64,000 nt of DNA, taken from assembly GCA_032622095.1 (NCBI GenBank), contig CP136069.1, positions 34,572,194 through 34,636,193 of the forward strand, in the 5' to 3' direction. This document shows positions 33,647 to 43,096 of the stretch, in pieces. The first letter of the stretch is position 1; each line of letters starts with the position of its first letter. Source of the stretch: Siphonodentalium dalli (Eukaryota; Mollusca; Scaphopoda; Gadilida; Siphonodentaliidae). Made by a program: the position numbers and the translations under genes. The notes under the pieces are model-generated. The model did no database searches. It was not told the DNA's origin and saw only the letters and a program-made list of their open reading frames with translations.

Positions 33647-34160
33647 ATCACTCGCCATTCACATTCGACTGGTTAACATATTGTCTTAAATCGGTTGGTC
33701 ATAAAACATGGCTATCATAAATACGTGGTCAACAATGTCTTCATAAGAATTAAGGGGATTAACTGTAAAAACTTTTTATAATTACCTTTAGCTGTTTCAT
33801 GCAAAGTGACGTAATCTACATTGAGAGCCTATTACAAACAAATTACTTATATATATACAAGCCTCAATGAAAATTTTGCAGACCATCTCTTTTTCAGACT
33901 GTCATATTTTAACCACGGTTGATTAACTGTTTGATGACAGCTTAATATAGACAGAAAGAAAGTATTACCGTTTTGTGAAAACTAAAGAAGATGACATACA
34001 TGTATCACTTTCGACATATCACTGCTGACCACTAGGTTGATAGATCTGTTGATCGGGTTTCCCTTTGCATTGTCTCTAAGTTGGCACACGTAACTCATAA
34101 TTCATCTTTGATGAGTTTTATGACTTGATAAGTTCACATCACATACTGTAATTTAAAAAC
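33647..34160. other. No gene seen
   Basis: Non-repeated AT-rich DNA; no coding exon supported. Confidence 0.35.
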
Positions 34161-34243
34161 CCACTTGCCAACATTTTTGTCAAATAATTTATTTTTTTTG
34201 CCAAAAGGAATAATTTTTTGCCATTGGCAAATTTGGCAAGTGA
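34161..34243. repeat. Short inverted-end insert, CACTTGCCAA family
   Basis: CACTTGCCAACATTTTTGTC faces GGCAAATTTGGCAAGTG, with TTTTTTGCCA repeated between. About 80 bp, MITE-like. Confidence 0.45.
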
Positions 34244-34259
34244 CCGTGAGAACCCTGTT

Positions 34260-34400
34260 CCAGCCAATCAAAAAGAGGAATTCTGGCTGACTGATGTAGC
34301 CTTTTTCAACTTAGTTTCAAGTTCGTATCAAAAGCCGACAGCTGTCTTTGATGAAACTATATAAATTCCAGCCCGGCAGTGTGTCAAAATTCAACATGGT
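34260..34400 (+). promoter_or_regulatory. CCAAT + TATA promoter-like segment
   Basis: CAGCCAATCAAAAAG (about 34261) and ACTATATAAATTCCAGCC (TATATAAA at 34358-34365) have core-promoter spacing. An ATG at 34396 opens only eight codons. It could drive a non-coding transcript or be a relic of a mobile promoter. Confidence 0.3.
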
Positions 34401-34703
34401 CACAGCGCAAGCTCAGATATAATGTCCGTGAACGCTTTACATAATTTATAATGTAATTTAATCTGCATTATATTTTTGTTTGTCGGGCCTGCCGGCCTCC
34501 GAGCCATTGGGAAATCTTAAATTTACCATCTTATTACCTAAAAATATTAATGCAATATTAATTTATCATTCGCTTTACACTTGTTAACTTTGGCTACACT
34601 GTGCAGTTAAATCACCAAAAAATCAGTACAAATCAGTACAAAATGAATGTACTACATGGTTAACTAGTTAGTGTTATTGTACTGTTGCATCACTTTTTGT
34701 ACC

Positions 34704-34741
34704 CCCCCCCCCCCCCCCCCCCCCCCCCCACACACACACAG
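34704..34741 (+). repeat. Poly(C) then (CA)n microsatellite
   Basis: A run of about 27 C followed by CACACACACACA. Confidence 0.95.
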
Positions 34742-34796
34742 TGCACCCGCTCCCCCTCCCCCACTCTGGAGAAACCTGTCAATGATATGGTTTGTT

Positions 34797-35535
34797 GTCC
34801 CCCGAAAAAAATATTTCAGGGGACTATTAAAATAGCCGGTGTCCGTCCGTGTGTCGAGCCGTCCATCTAGCCGGACCCACATTTTGCCCCTTATGTGTCT
34901 ACAAACTTAAGTGGCTAGAAAAAATGGTGTGACCTATGTGACTACTTGTTTTTACGTGGCTTCAAAAGGGGTTCTCACGAAATGCTACTTGCGAGGCTGC
35001 AAATCAAGTGTCAATGTATTGTGTGACTTACGGTTGGCGCATGTGAAATAGTCAGCAGATTGTACCAAATTTGGTATGTTAGTTTATCAGCCCTATGTAC
35101 AGGTCAAGTTCGAATATGGGTATGCTCCGCCCATTTTTGCGAGAGTTGTGGCCCTTTTTCGACTTGTTTTACTTAGAAAATTTCTCATTTTTTCGGTTTC
35201 CGGATGATATATCTCAAGTTTGGATCCTTTAATTGCAAATACCGTTTTTATGTGGATCTGTCATATCAAGATACAGGTCAAGTTCGAATTTGAGTTTGAT
35301 CCGATTATGTTTCTCAGAGTTATGGGCTTTTCGACTTAGAAAATCAATTTTTCTTGTAAAATTTTCTTCGTTTTGTGCCAATTTGAGGTTATATTTTGAC
35401 TTTAAGAGTTTTTTTTAAGATTTGGTTATTTGTATGCATGTCAGTAATGAGACAATGCACAAGTGTCTTATCCATATAGTATACTTCTACAAAGCCTCCA
35501 CTCCAAATGAAGCCACCGGTTCGGGGGACACTGCA
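34797..35535 (+). repeat. ~740-bp repeat bounded by TGTCCCCCGAA / TTCGGGGGACA
   Basis: Starts TTGTCCCCCGAAAAAAATAT, then GTCCGTCCGTGTGTCGAGCC, then tandem phrases with CAGGTCAAGTTCGAAT, and ends GGTTCGGGGGACACTGC. The inverted ends and the copy at 44253-44933 suggest a mobile unit. Confidence 0.6.
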
Positions 35536-35589
35536 ATTATGTGGCCGAGCGGCCTTTTATTGACCTTTAACCTTCATTACTGACTTTAT

Positions 35590-36345
35590 TCTCCCATTCA
35601 TGTATGAAATTATACGTTGGAATGGTCCAAGATCATTTGTTGAAAATGTTATGTGATCATTCCATATTGTTCTACTCATTAGTGAGCAGTTGTTCGTCAA
35701 AGGGTTAATAACCTGTCAATGTCTCCATTCACATTCCCTTGTCGTAAGTTGCTGTGGACATTTATTATTTTTATTGTCAATCATCTACTTCTGTCATAAT
35801 TCTCATCAAGCCTGATTGCATTATCTGAAATGTGTTCACTATACAGTAATGCCCTAAGTAATCGACTCCTTAACCACAGAAGAATTATTGGTAACTTTTC
35901 AGGATTTAGTCGGAAATATGGCTTGTTGCCATTCATTGAAAAGCTCTCCCCGAGAGCTTTCCGATGAATGGCAACAAGCCATATTTCCGACTAAATCCTG
36001 AAAAGTTATCCATAATTCTTCTGTGGTTAAGGAGTCGATTACCTAGGGCATTACTGTATATAAAACTATTCAAATTTAGGCGATTTGCTATCCGAGCACA
36101 CTCTTCAGGGGAGGTAGGTAATAAACACATGAAGTGTGTCAATGAAGAAGAAGTTATTAATTGTTTTCACTATCATACCATGCTGATATGTTGCACACCA
36201 TACTTGTCATTTGTTCTCAAAGGTGTACCTACATAAACACTATGTGAGTCATTTAAAAATCAGAGGCAATCAGTTGATGGCTACAAAGCATGTGGGGCCA
36301 CATGGTCCAGTGTACTAGCAGTGTGCGCATACTGCAGTATGTAGC
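35590..36345 (+). repeat. Segmental block L3, left part
   Basis: TTAATAACCTGTCAATGTCT, TCTACTTCTGTCATAATTCT and GAGCACACTCTTCAGGGGAG follow L1/L2 order, with a large internal deletion. The palindromic MITE at 35844 is inserted near the deletion join. Confidence 0.75.
35844..36057. mobile_element. Palindromic MITE, full length
   Basis: 214 bp, ends CAGTAATGCCCTAAGTAATC / CCTAGGGCATTACTG, TA flanks. The arms pair through GAAAAGCTCTCCCCGAGAGC. Confidence 0.88.
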
Positions 36346-36351
36346 GCAGAA

Positions 36352-36907
36352 ACTTTCAAGCTTTGACTACATACTGTTCTTTACCTGTATAACCTGTAAA
36401 TTTGTATGGTTATCAGTGGCGTAGGAGCGGGTACGGCCGGACGGTTTTGGCCGTACCAATATTCGCACCAGTGAAGTTTTTTGTTGTTACACACATGGGA
36501 ATGGTGCGATTGGGGTTAGTCATAAAACACGGAATGTGGAACTTCTACGATGCCAAGCTGCTTAATTTATAGTTCTTATCGAAGAAACAGCGTTGGCTAT
36601 ATCATGTTATCCGTCTGTATTGATGCACGTTTCATTCTTTTCTCCCAGCATGTGTAATGTAACATTGGTTATGCCAAAATGCACCAGAAAGCGCCATTTC
36701 AATGTTGAATATTTAAAAATTTCCCAATTTTGGAAGGGGCGAAATCCCCCTTCCATACCATCCCCCCTTCTCGGCGCTCCACGCGCCTCGGAGCCGCGCA
36801 AGCGCGGCTATGGAATGATACCTATGGGCCGTAGGAATAATTATAACCTTCCTACGCCACTGGTTATACAGGTAAATTAAGAACAGTAGATAGAAACAGC
36901 TTGAAAG
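36352..36907. repeat. Foldback hairpin (CAGAAAC ends) split by a hAT-like insert
   Basis: The left arm CAGAAACTTTCAAGC ... TTTACCTGTATAACC pairs with GGTTATACAGGTAAA ... GCTTGAAAGTTTCTG once the insert at 36414-36862 is removed. L2 has a hairpin at the same place (45776-45880) with rather different arm sequence. Confidence 0.75.
36414..36862. mobile_element. hAT-like MITE, CAGTGGCGTAGGA ends
   Basis: The left end CAGTGGCGTAGGA and right end TTCCTACGCCACTG are inverted repeats of the kind common in hAT elements. GTTAT (36409-36413 and 36863-36867) is a 5-bp direct repeat at both edges. The interior includes GGTACGGCCGGACGGTTTTG and a GC-rich patch near 36770. No transposase. Confidence 0.75.
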
Positions 36908-36924
36908 TTTCTGTGTAGTTCATG

Positions 36925-37690
36925 AGAGATGCAAGTCATGCCTGTAGTGGTTTCAGGAAGCGGTACCACCTGGAACTCTCTGGCTGCCGGTTGATAGCAA
37001 TTGTTGTAACTGTCGGCTAGATCGCCTTTTTATAGTTAGGTTTTTATATGCCTGTTTTATAAGTGTGACGTATTATGTTTTGGTCTGTCCCGCCGGTGGT
37101 CCATCTTTCATATTTTGTTTCCAGACTGAACTAAATGGAATGGGTGGGTGGGGGCAAGCCTTGAAATAGTGTGTCTGTCATTTGCAGAATGAGGTGAATT
37201 TAGTGATGCTACTATGCTATACTATTAACGATTTTGGGACAACTCGCCCGTGTTTATCGGGATGACCCACCCCGAAAATAGCAGAAGGGTGGGTTGTCTC
37301 AGGGCTGGTAGTCCCGTTCCCGTCTAAAGGACCAGTCTAATGCGTGAAATTCGGCAACAACAGTCTTAGGTTTCTACTTCATCTACAAATATCTGAAAAC
37401 ATAGTAACCTGACCCCTCCAGCCAATGGCAGCCATATTATGTAGAAGGTCAATTGACCAGAATATTTAAACCGTCATTCACTTTATACATTACTGTACTC
37501 TCTGAGGCCTCAACTGCTATGGGAGACCTAGGATCAGATTGATGTTCCCCATTTGAAGATTGTGATGTTCACCCATTGGGCACCTCGATTATGATTATAA
37601 AATCATGTTTATCTGTGACTTTTCTGAGCCGGTATCGCAATAAACATTGAATTAATTACCCAGGAGAAATTGCATAATTGTAAGTGATGC
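36925..37690 (+). repeat. Block L3 right part with hairpin-element remnants
   Basis: GCGGTACCACCTGGAACTCT matches L1/L2. From 37157, CAAGCCTTGAAATAGTGTGT begins a hairpin element cut short after AGAATGAGG. 37330-37497 (GACCAGTCTAATGCGTGAAA) matches 47665-47835. 37500-37605 is another hairpin-element internal block. TA at 37496-37497 is the empty equivalent of the MITE at 47836. Confidence 0.7.
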
Positions 37691-37699
37691 AAAGCAAAA

Positions 37700-38215
37700 T
37701 CTCTCACAAAGTAACATAAATCGTGAAATTTTGAGTTTAATGAACCTTCACCTGCAGTGAAGTACATTATTAAGGAACAGATAATAACTAAGAAATATAT
37801 TCCCTGCAGTTATTTTTGGACTTTATAAGGTTTCCTGTTAAAACTTCAAGAAGTTCCCAGGTTTTTTGTACTGGTGGAAGATGATCTTCACAGGCGTTAG
37901 CCAGGTATAGATTCATGTCATGATCTACTACTACTCATTAGTGAGTATTTAGTCGTCAGAGATTAATAACCTGTCAGTGTCTCCATTCACATTCCATTGT
38001 CTTAAGTTGCTGTGTGGACATTTATTATTATTTTTTTATTTTTTTTGTCAATCAACTACATCTGACATAATTTTCATCAAGCGCGATTGCGTTATCTTTT
38101 TCACTACAAACAAGTCTAATATTCTCTAGTGTATGTCTGAACACTAGTTGATACTCACCATAATTGTAGAGACTTACTTCAGCGACATACTCACTTCGAA
38201 TACGAGAGAAAAATG
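37700..38215 (+). repeat. Segmental block L2, left flank of the retroelement
   Basis: TAACTAAGAAATATATTCCC, CCAGGTTTTTTGTACTGGTG and CTAGTGTATGTCTGAACACT match L1 (22150-23076), without the LINE insert found there. It ends CGAGAGAAAAATG at the retroelement edge. Confidence 0.85.
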
Positions 38216-38421
38216 ATAACTTTCCCGCGTTTTCTTGTATTAGCGGGAAAGTATTGTATTCACAGCTCGATGAATAATGTATGTTATGAGTAGGCGGAGT
38301 TTTCATTAAGCCAGCAGCCAATGAAAAGTTGTTATTGGAGAATTGATTTCGGCGGGAAATCAGTGGAGTGTAGTCACTTCTAGTCCTAACTTTGTTGGTT
38401 CAGCACACAAATTTTTATTTA
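38216..38421 (+). repeat. Split direct repeat A1 (likely promoter region)
   Basis: 206 bp, starting ATAACTTTCCCGCGTTTTCT and repeated at 43359-43564. It has a 12-bp inverted pair early on (CTTTCCCGC / GCGGGAAAG), CCAAT (GCAGCCAATGAAAAG), an inverted CCAAT (TTATTGGAG) and an AT-rich end ATTTTTATTTA. Gag starts 38 bp downstream, so A1 probably contains the promoter. Confidence 0.9.
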
Positions 38422-38458
38422 TCGTCAAAACAATCGTTGTACTTGGGAACTTTTCGTC

Positions 38459-39334
38459 ATGGAACAACACCAGCATGATGCAGCTACACTGATTCCGGAG
38501 TCGATACAAAAGGCAGTAGATGCGGCAGTCCAGCGATCGCAGAATGGAATGTTAACGGAGCTGAAACAGCTATTGGCGGTTGAGTTGGGAGGACTTCACA
38601 CGAAGATAAGTAGTACACAAGTCGACTTATCTCAGCAGCAAATGCGACAGATAGACACCTTAAATGAGTCTAAATATACTTTTAAAAAGAAAAGTCATGA
38701 AGACCAGTTCAAGTCTAATGCCAAAGTATTGTCAAATTTGAATGCGGCCAGTGCTTCACTCAGTAAAGATAAAGTGGAACAAGCAGATTTTGATTGTGCA
38801 AGGCAAAAGGTGCAAGATGGTATGGATTTGTTAAATTTTAGACAAAAATGCATTAAGATAGCAGATTCAAATGAAAATGGTTGGTCTGTAGTACATGAGT
38901 ATCTTTCTAATCCTTTAGCGGACGACTCTGAAGACGAAAAGAAACTCAGCAAGGCAGTCAATGCTGCAGGGCGGAAAGCCAAGTCAGCTAAAAACAAAAA
39001 GAAAGCTACACGACAGCGTCCTTATTCAATTGCTGAGTCTGCAGTCCGAGGGAAAGCCAGTTCACAACATTCAGCTCCAAAGTCCGACCGAGGCATCAAG
39101 CCGGGACAGTGCTGGAACTGTCATTTATATGGGCATTGGATTAGAGACTGCACGGCCCCCAAGAGCGACCGAAATAAGATGAGTATTGATAATGTTTACA
39201 TTAGTACCAGTTTCGGCGGTGAGGGGGTCAATGTGGTCGAGAAATCACAACAAAGCGAATGTCGCAATAACAAGAGTAATGATTTGAATCACACTCAAAT
39301 GTTAACGCAGGGTGGTGAACGCATATACAACTGA
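38459..39334 (+). CDS. gag: Gag-like nucleocapsid protein of the retroelement
   Basis: This 291-residue ORF is the first of the element. It starts at the first ATG after A1 (GTCATGGAACAAC). Residues 1-75 are Gln- and Leu-rich with likely coiled-coil character. Residues about 150-205 are very basic (runs of K and R between 165 and 200). A single zinc knuckle follows: C218-C221-H226-C231 (CWNCHLYGHWIRDC). Such knuckles in Gag proteins bind the element's RNA for packaging. There is no protease. The stop (39332-39334) overlaps the open frame of the RT ORF by 16 nt (that frame is open from 39319), so RT may be made by -1 shifting, re-initiation or another route. Gag is intact here. Confidence 0.85.
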   Translation: MEQHQHDAATLIPESIQKAVDAAVQRSQNGMLTELKQLLAVELGGLHTKISSTQVDLSQQQMRQIDTLNESKYTFKKKSHEDQFKSNAKVLSNLNAASASLSKDKVEQADFDCARQKVQDGMDLLNFRQKCIKIADSNENGWSVVHEYLSNPLADDSEDEKKLSKAVNAAGRKAKSAKNKKKATRQRPYSIAESAVRGKASSQHSAPKSDRGIKPGQCWNCHLYGHWIRDCTAPKSDRNKMSIDNVYISTSFGGEGVNVVEKSQQSECRNNKSNDLNHTQMLTQGGERIYN

Positions 39335-39375
39335 TTCGGCCCGAATATAACAAAGCAATATCGCAGTACAGCGAT

Positions 39376-41010
39376 GTGTTTACATGCAGTCGGTTCAGTG
39401 ATCAGAGCGAGCGAGCGGAATCGCAGTTGAGCGAACTATTGTTTACAAATAATCGCTTGAGTGAACAGGCAGAGAGTCAGTTACCGAAAATGACAGTACA
39501 AACAGACAACACTGTCGGGTTTTCGTTTAAAGCGAATGAGCATTCTCCGGTCGGTAGTTTGCGTGAGAACATTGGGGAATGGAGAAATTTAAGCGATGTT
39601 AACACTCATGTTATTGATGTTTTCCAGAATGTTTATAGATTACCATTTAGCACGATGCATGATGTGGCGGTGTTAAAGAATAATAAATCAGCATTGGATA
39701 GCAAAATTTTCGTTGAAAAAGAAATATACACTTTGCTTAAATCGGGTCGGATACAGCAAGTGCTAAATATTCCGAAAGTGGTTAATCCTCTAACGGTGGC
39801 TTATAATAGGTCCGGAAAACCTAGGTTGGTTTTAGACTGTAGACACGTTAACCCAAATTTACATCTGTTCAAACATAAATATGAAGATGCTTCAGTAGTG
39901 AGGCATTTATTTGAGAAAGGGAGTTATCTGTTTACATTTGATTTAGGATCAGCATATCATCACATTTTGATAAATTCAGATTATTGTGAATATTTGGGTT
40001 TTGCTTGGTTATATTCTGATGGCATAATTAAATATTATGTCTTTAAAGGTTTACCATTTGGGTTGTCTACGAGTGGATTTATTTTTTCAAAAGTAATGAG
40101 GGAAGTGGTTAAACATTGGAGAAGTCAAGGAATGAAAATTGTCATGTTCTTAGATGACGGAATCGGGGGAAACTCTGATTATTTTTCAGCGTCAAGGGAC
40201 GCAGTGCAAATCAAAGAAGATTTGTACAGGTTCGGATTTATTTTATCCGATGAAAAGTGTAATTGGGAACCGAAACAGAACGTAACGTGGTTGGGATTAA
40301 TTTGGAATACTGTAGAAGGTAAAATAACAGTTTCTGAGGAACGGGTGTGTAGATTACAACGTTCCATTGATCTCTTGCTTGATCTTGTGAGAAAAGGAAA
40401 TAGTTTGGTACGAGCGCGTACGTTAGCCGGTTTGGCGGGTCAAATCATATCGTGTATGATTGTTTTCGGAAACGATGCCCGATTGAATACGAGATATATA
40501 TTTGATTGTCTCAATGGCAGAGCCAGTTGGAATTCGAAAGTGATGTTGAACGCTCAAGTTCTTGAGGAACTTAACTTTTGGAATTCAAATTTTAAGTGTA
40601 TGAATGCAACGGGTGTTGATATGGAATGTACTGACGTTGCTCCTGATTTGGTCGCTTGGAGCGATCCCTCGGGTGAGGGTTACGGCGGTTTGATAAAAGA
40701 TAACGACCGCAGTATAGTTATAAAAGAGCAAAGTTCCGTCGGTTACGATAAATCCGGATTTCGGGAATCTGGTTTGGTTTTTAAACAAAAAGCACGCAAA
40801 CGTTTCGGAGAAACGGGATTTTGTGCGTTTGATAGCGTTGACATGCGCGATAATATGACAACCGGATTTTGTGAATCTGGTAGCGTTAATAAACGCGACG
40901 GTAAGAAAACCGGATTTTGTGAATCTGGTTGTGCTGACATGAGCGATAATGTGAAAACCGGATTTTGTGAATCTGGTAGCGTTAATAAACGCGATGATCA
41001 GGAAACCTGA
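39376..41010 (+). CDS. Reverse transcriptase and start of RNase H (ORF2, first part)
   Basis: The reading frame is open from 39319. The codon at 39376 is GTG; the first in-frame ATG is at 39490. RT motifs in order, numbered from 39376: LVLDCRHVNPNL, then motif A FDLGSAYHH with catalytic D189, motif B GLPFGLSTSGF, motif C FLDDG with D260-D261, and the WLGLIWN region. RNase H begins at AWSDPSGEGYGG with D430. From residue about 480 the protein runs into 16-residue repeats (TGFCESGSVNKRDGKK type). A TGA at 41008-41010 ends it inside the fifth unit, where every other unit has GGA. This single G-to-T change separates the RT from the rest of RNase H, which continues in the same frame. RT copies the element's RNA to DNA; RNase H removes the RNA strand. 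Confidence 0.88.
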   Translation: MFTCSRFSDQSERAESQLSELLFTNNRLSEQAESQLPKMTVQTDNTVGFSFKANEHSPVGSLRENIGEWRNLSDVNTHVIDVFQNVYRLPFSTMHDVAVLKNNKSALDSKIFVEKEIYTLLKSGRIQQVLNIPKVVNPLTVAYNRSGKPRLVLDCRHVNPNLHLFKHKYEDASVVRHLFEKGSYLFTFDLGSAYHHILINSDYCEYLGFAWLYSDGIIKYYVFKGLPFGLSTSGFIFSKVMREVVKHWRSQGMKIVMFLDDGIGGNSDYFSASRDAVQIKEDLYRFGFILSDEKCNWEPKQNVTWLGLIWNTVEGKITVSEERVCRLQRSIDLLLDLVRKGNSLVRARTLAGLAGQIISCMIVFGNDARLNTRYIFDCLNGRASWNSKVMLNAQVLEELNFWNSNFKCMNATGVDMECTDVAPDLVAWSDPSGEGYGGLIKDNDRSIVIKEQSSVGYDKSGFRESGLVFKQKARKRFGETGFCAFDSVDMRDNMTTGFCESGSVNKRDGKKTGFCESGCADMSDNVKTGFCESGSVNKRDDQET

Positions 41011-41238
41011 TTTTGTGAATCTGGTTGCGCTGGCATGCGCGATAATTTGAAAACCGGATTTTGTGAATCTGGTGGCGTTAATAAGCGCGAAGGTACGAAA
41101 ACCGGACTTTGTGAATCTGGTTGCGTTAATATGCGCCACGAAGTGAAAACCGGATTTTGTGAATCTGGTAGCGTTAATAAGCGCGATAGTATTAAAACCC
41201 GATTTTTTGAATCTGGTTACGTATATAGTGTCAAAAAC
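40813..41238 (+). repeat. 48-bp coding minisatellite inside RNase H
   Basis: Nine units, eight of 48 bp and a last one of 42 bp, start at 40813, 40861, 40909, 40957, 41005, 41053, 41101, 41149 and 41197. Each encodes 16 residues beginning TGFCESG. Two unit types alternate: one with C..M-RDN (or MSDN), one with SVNKRD. The real period is therefore a 96-bp dimer. Worn single phrases (SGFRESG, TEFRESS) lie on either side. The array is in frame with RNase H. Confidence 0.95.
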
Positions 41239-42063
41239 ACTGAATTTCGTGAATCCAGTAGCGTATGTGAGAGGCGAACTGCGGATAGCGCAGAATGCGT
41301 GGAGCGCGTTTGTTGCGGTACTTGGGCAGCAGATGAAAGCTCGCTTAGTTCTACTTGGCGAGAATTAGAAGCGGTTCACAGAATCGTAAAAGATTTTACG
41401 GAAAGCGCAAACGTGGCTGGTAAATCTATGGAGTGGTCAACAGATAATCAAAATGTTTGTAGAATTTTGAATGCCGGTAGCAAATTAAAAGATTTACATA
41501 AAATATCTTTATCCGTTAGGGATGTTTGTCAAGATCATGATTTAAAAATATTTCCTAAATGGATACCACGGAGCCAAAATAAAATCGCAGATGAGCTCAG
41601 CAGAAACAAAGATGCTGATGATTGGGGCATTCAAATAAGTTTGTTCAACGAAATCGATAGCATGTGGGGTCCCCATACTATTGATAGGTTCGCATTTGAT
41701 TACAATGCGAAATGTGCGAGGTTTAATTCGCGTTTTTGGTGTAAAGGAACCGAAGCAGTAGATGCATTTCGGCAGCATTGGGACGCTGAGAATAATTGGT
41801 TGGTTCCTCCTCCGAAATTAGTCTGTAAAGTTTTGCAGAAAATGAGACGTGATAATGCCAAGGGAACGTTGATAATTCCGAGATGGCGATCGGCTCCATT
41901 CTGGCCTTTGCTATTCAAGGCTGACGGAAAATGTAGTAATTTCGTATACGGATATTATACTTTGCCAGATCATAGTATTATCAAGGGCAGAGGAAATAAC
42001 GGGGTTTTCGGCTTGCAGAAAACGCCATTTCAAATGATTGCTCTAAAAATAAATTTTGAATGA
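41035..42063 (+). CDS. RNase H remainder and C-terminal domain (ORF2, second part)
   Basis: Same frame as the first part, continuing after the TGA at 41008. The ATG at 41035 is internal and probably not a natural start. After four more repeat units come the RNase H helix motif TWRELEAV (E at 41362), STDNQNVC (D at 41443) and FPKWIPRSQNKIADELSR. With D430 upstream, these supply the RNase H carboxylates. The next ~150 residues (GPHTIDRFAFDYNAKCARFN, NNWLVPPPKLVCKVLQKMRR) match the conserved tail that follows RNase H in DIRS-type proteins. The stop at 42061-42063 overlaps the ATG of the recombinase ORF (42060). About 230 residues now separate the first RNase H aspartate from the glutamate, against roughly 40-50 in ordinary RNase H. 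Confidence 0.85.
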   Translation: MRDNLKTGFCESGGVNKREGTKTGLCESGCVNMRHEVKTGFCESGSVNKRDSIKTRFFESGYVYSVKNTEFRESSSVCERRTADSAECVERVCCGTWAADESSLSSTWRELEAVHRIVKDFTESANVAGKSMEWSTDNQNVCRILNAGSKLKDLHKISLSVRDVCQDHDLKIFPKWIPRSQNKIADELSRNKDADDWGIQISLFNEIDSMWGPHTIDRFAFDYNAKCARFNSRFWCKGTEAVDAFRQHWDAENNWLVPPPKLVCKVLQKMRRDNAKGTLIIPRWRSAPFWPLLFKADGKCSNFVYGYYTLPDHSIIKGRGNNGVFGLQKTPFQMIALKINFE

Positions 42064-42713
42064 TACATACGTTTTGTAATGACATAATAATTTTTTCAGG
42101 TCTGAGGTTGAAGGATAACATTCAAAATAAAGTTGTGGAAGCAGGACTTTCTGTGGATCGAGAAAAGGGACTGATAGACAGTTTAAGCATGTATATAGTT
42201 GGTGCTAAGAGCGATTCAACCTCAAAGACATATTTCAAGAGATGGGAAAGGTTTGCTAAACAAAAGGGATATGACGTGTTGCCAGCTAAACCAATATGTG
42301 TGGCTTTATATTTGACTTATTTGTTGGATAACCATGTTTCTAATCATGTCATTAACTCCGCAAAGTATTCAATCAAGTGGGCTCACAAGTTAAATGATTT
42401 GGTTGACCCTACAGACAACGGTTGCGTAAATTGTTTGCAAGAGTCGGCTAAGAGAAATTTCTCTAAGCCGACAAATCGTAAAGATCCGGTAACAAAAGAA
42501 ATGCTAATTGATTTGTGCGAAATGTTCAAAAGTTCTGAAGATTTTTTTGACATTCGTGATTTAACTATGCTCCTGTTTGGATTTTCTGGCCTTTTGCGTT
42601 ACGATGAATTATCATCACTCAGAAAGAATGATGTGCAAGTTCTTGAAGATCATTTGAAGTTGATAATTAAAAAAGTAAGACAGATAAGTACAGACAAGGA
42701 AATGAAGTACTAA
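42060..42713 (+). CDS. Tyrosine recombinase, N-terminal part (ORF3, frameshifted)
   Basis: The ATG at 42060 overlaps the stop of ORF2 (ATGA). A stretch TTTTTTCAG at 42092-42100 lies just inside; translation or splicing could begin beyond it. Residues about 45-125 form the core-binding domain (SKTYFKRWERFAKQKGY). The catalytic domain starts near residue 145, with the first catalytic arginine R180 in GLLRYDELSSL. After IIKK the frame is wrong: an A-run (42669-42674) is one base short, and translation ends at 42713. The protein would cut and rejoin the circular DNA form during integration. As it stands it lacks half of the active site. Confidence 0.85.
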   Translation: MIHTFCNDIIIFSGLRLKDNIQNKVVEAGLSVDREKGLIDSLSMYIVGAKSDSTSKTYFKRWERFAKQKGYDVLPAKPICVALYLTYLLDNHVSNHVINSAKYSIKWAHKLNDLVDPTDNGCVNCLQESAKRNFSKPTNRKDPVTKEMLIDLCEMFKSSEDFFDIRDLTMLLFGFSGLLRYDELSSLRKNDVQVLEDHLKLIIKKVRQISTDKEMKY

Positions 42714-42715
42714 TT

Positions 42716-43096
42716 GTGAAGGGAAGCAGTATAGCTTGCCCTTATAACATGTATATCAAATATTTCAAATTTGTTGAATCCGTTGACGGCGAAGAATTCT
42801 TGTTCAAGGCCGGCTTCAGGAGTGGTGGCTTGATTAAATTTAGATATAATGATAAAAAGTCGAGTTATACAACTGTTAAAGATCGATTGATCAGTAAGCT
42901 CAAGCTAGTGAGCAATGGCCTAGATTTAGGCTTGCATAGCCTGAGGGCTGGTGGTGCTACATTAGCGGCTAATTCTAATGTAAAAGAGCGTTGTTTGAAA
43001 CGTCATGGAAGATGGGCTTCCGATAGTAGCAAAGACAGATATGTGCAAGACGACCTGACATATCGTTTGCAAGTTTCAAGCAAGCTTGGCCTTTGA
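42716..43096 (+). CDS. Tyrosine recombinase, C-terminal part (continuation in shifted frame)
   Basis: This frame takes over at the A-run (42669-42674), giving KSKTDKYRQGNEV, the conserved stretch with the beta-hairpin lysine. The ATG at 42716 is internal. The remaining active-site residues are present: H (42935) and R (42944) in LHSLRAGG, H (43004) and W (43013) in RHGRW, and the nucleophile Y (43040) in DRYVQ. With R180 upstream, the full R-K-H-R-H/W-Y set is encoded, split only by the one-base loss. The stop is at 43094-43096. Confidence 0.87.
   Translation: MKGSSIACPYNMYIKYFKFVESVDGEEFLFKAGFRSGGLIKFRYNDKKSSYTTVKDRLISKLKLVSNGLDLGLHSLRAGGATLAANSNVKERCLKRHGRWASDSSKDRYVQDDLTYRLQVSSKLGL

Noticed and set aside
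34664-34882. Gly- or Pro-rich ORFs around 34.7 kb
   Set aside because: They come from the poly(C)/(CA)n microsatellite.
40585-41139. 184-codon minus-strand ORF across the RNase H minisatellite
   Set aside because: It arises because the 48-bp unit is open on the reverse strand. The plus strand has RNase H motifs on both sides in one frame.
42669-42675. Programmed -1 frameshift in the recombinase
   Set aside because: The frame at the A-run is not in slippery-heptamer phase and an ordinary one-base loss is simpler.
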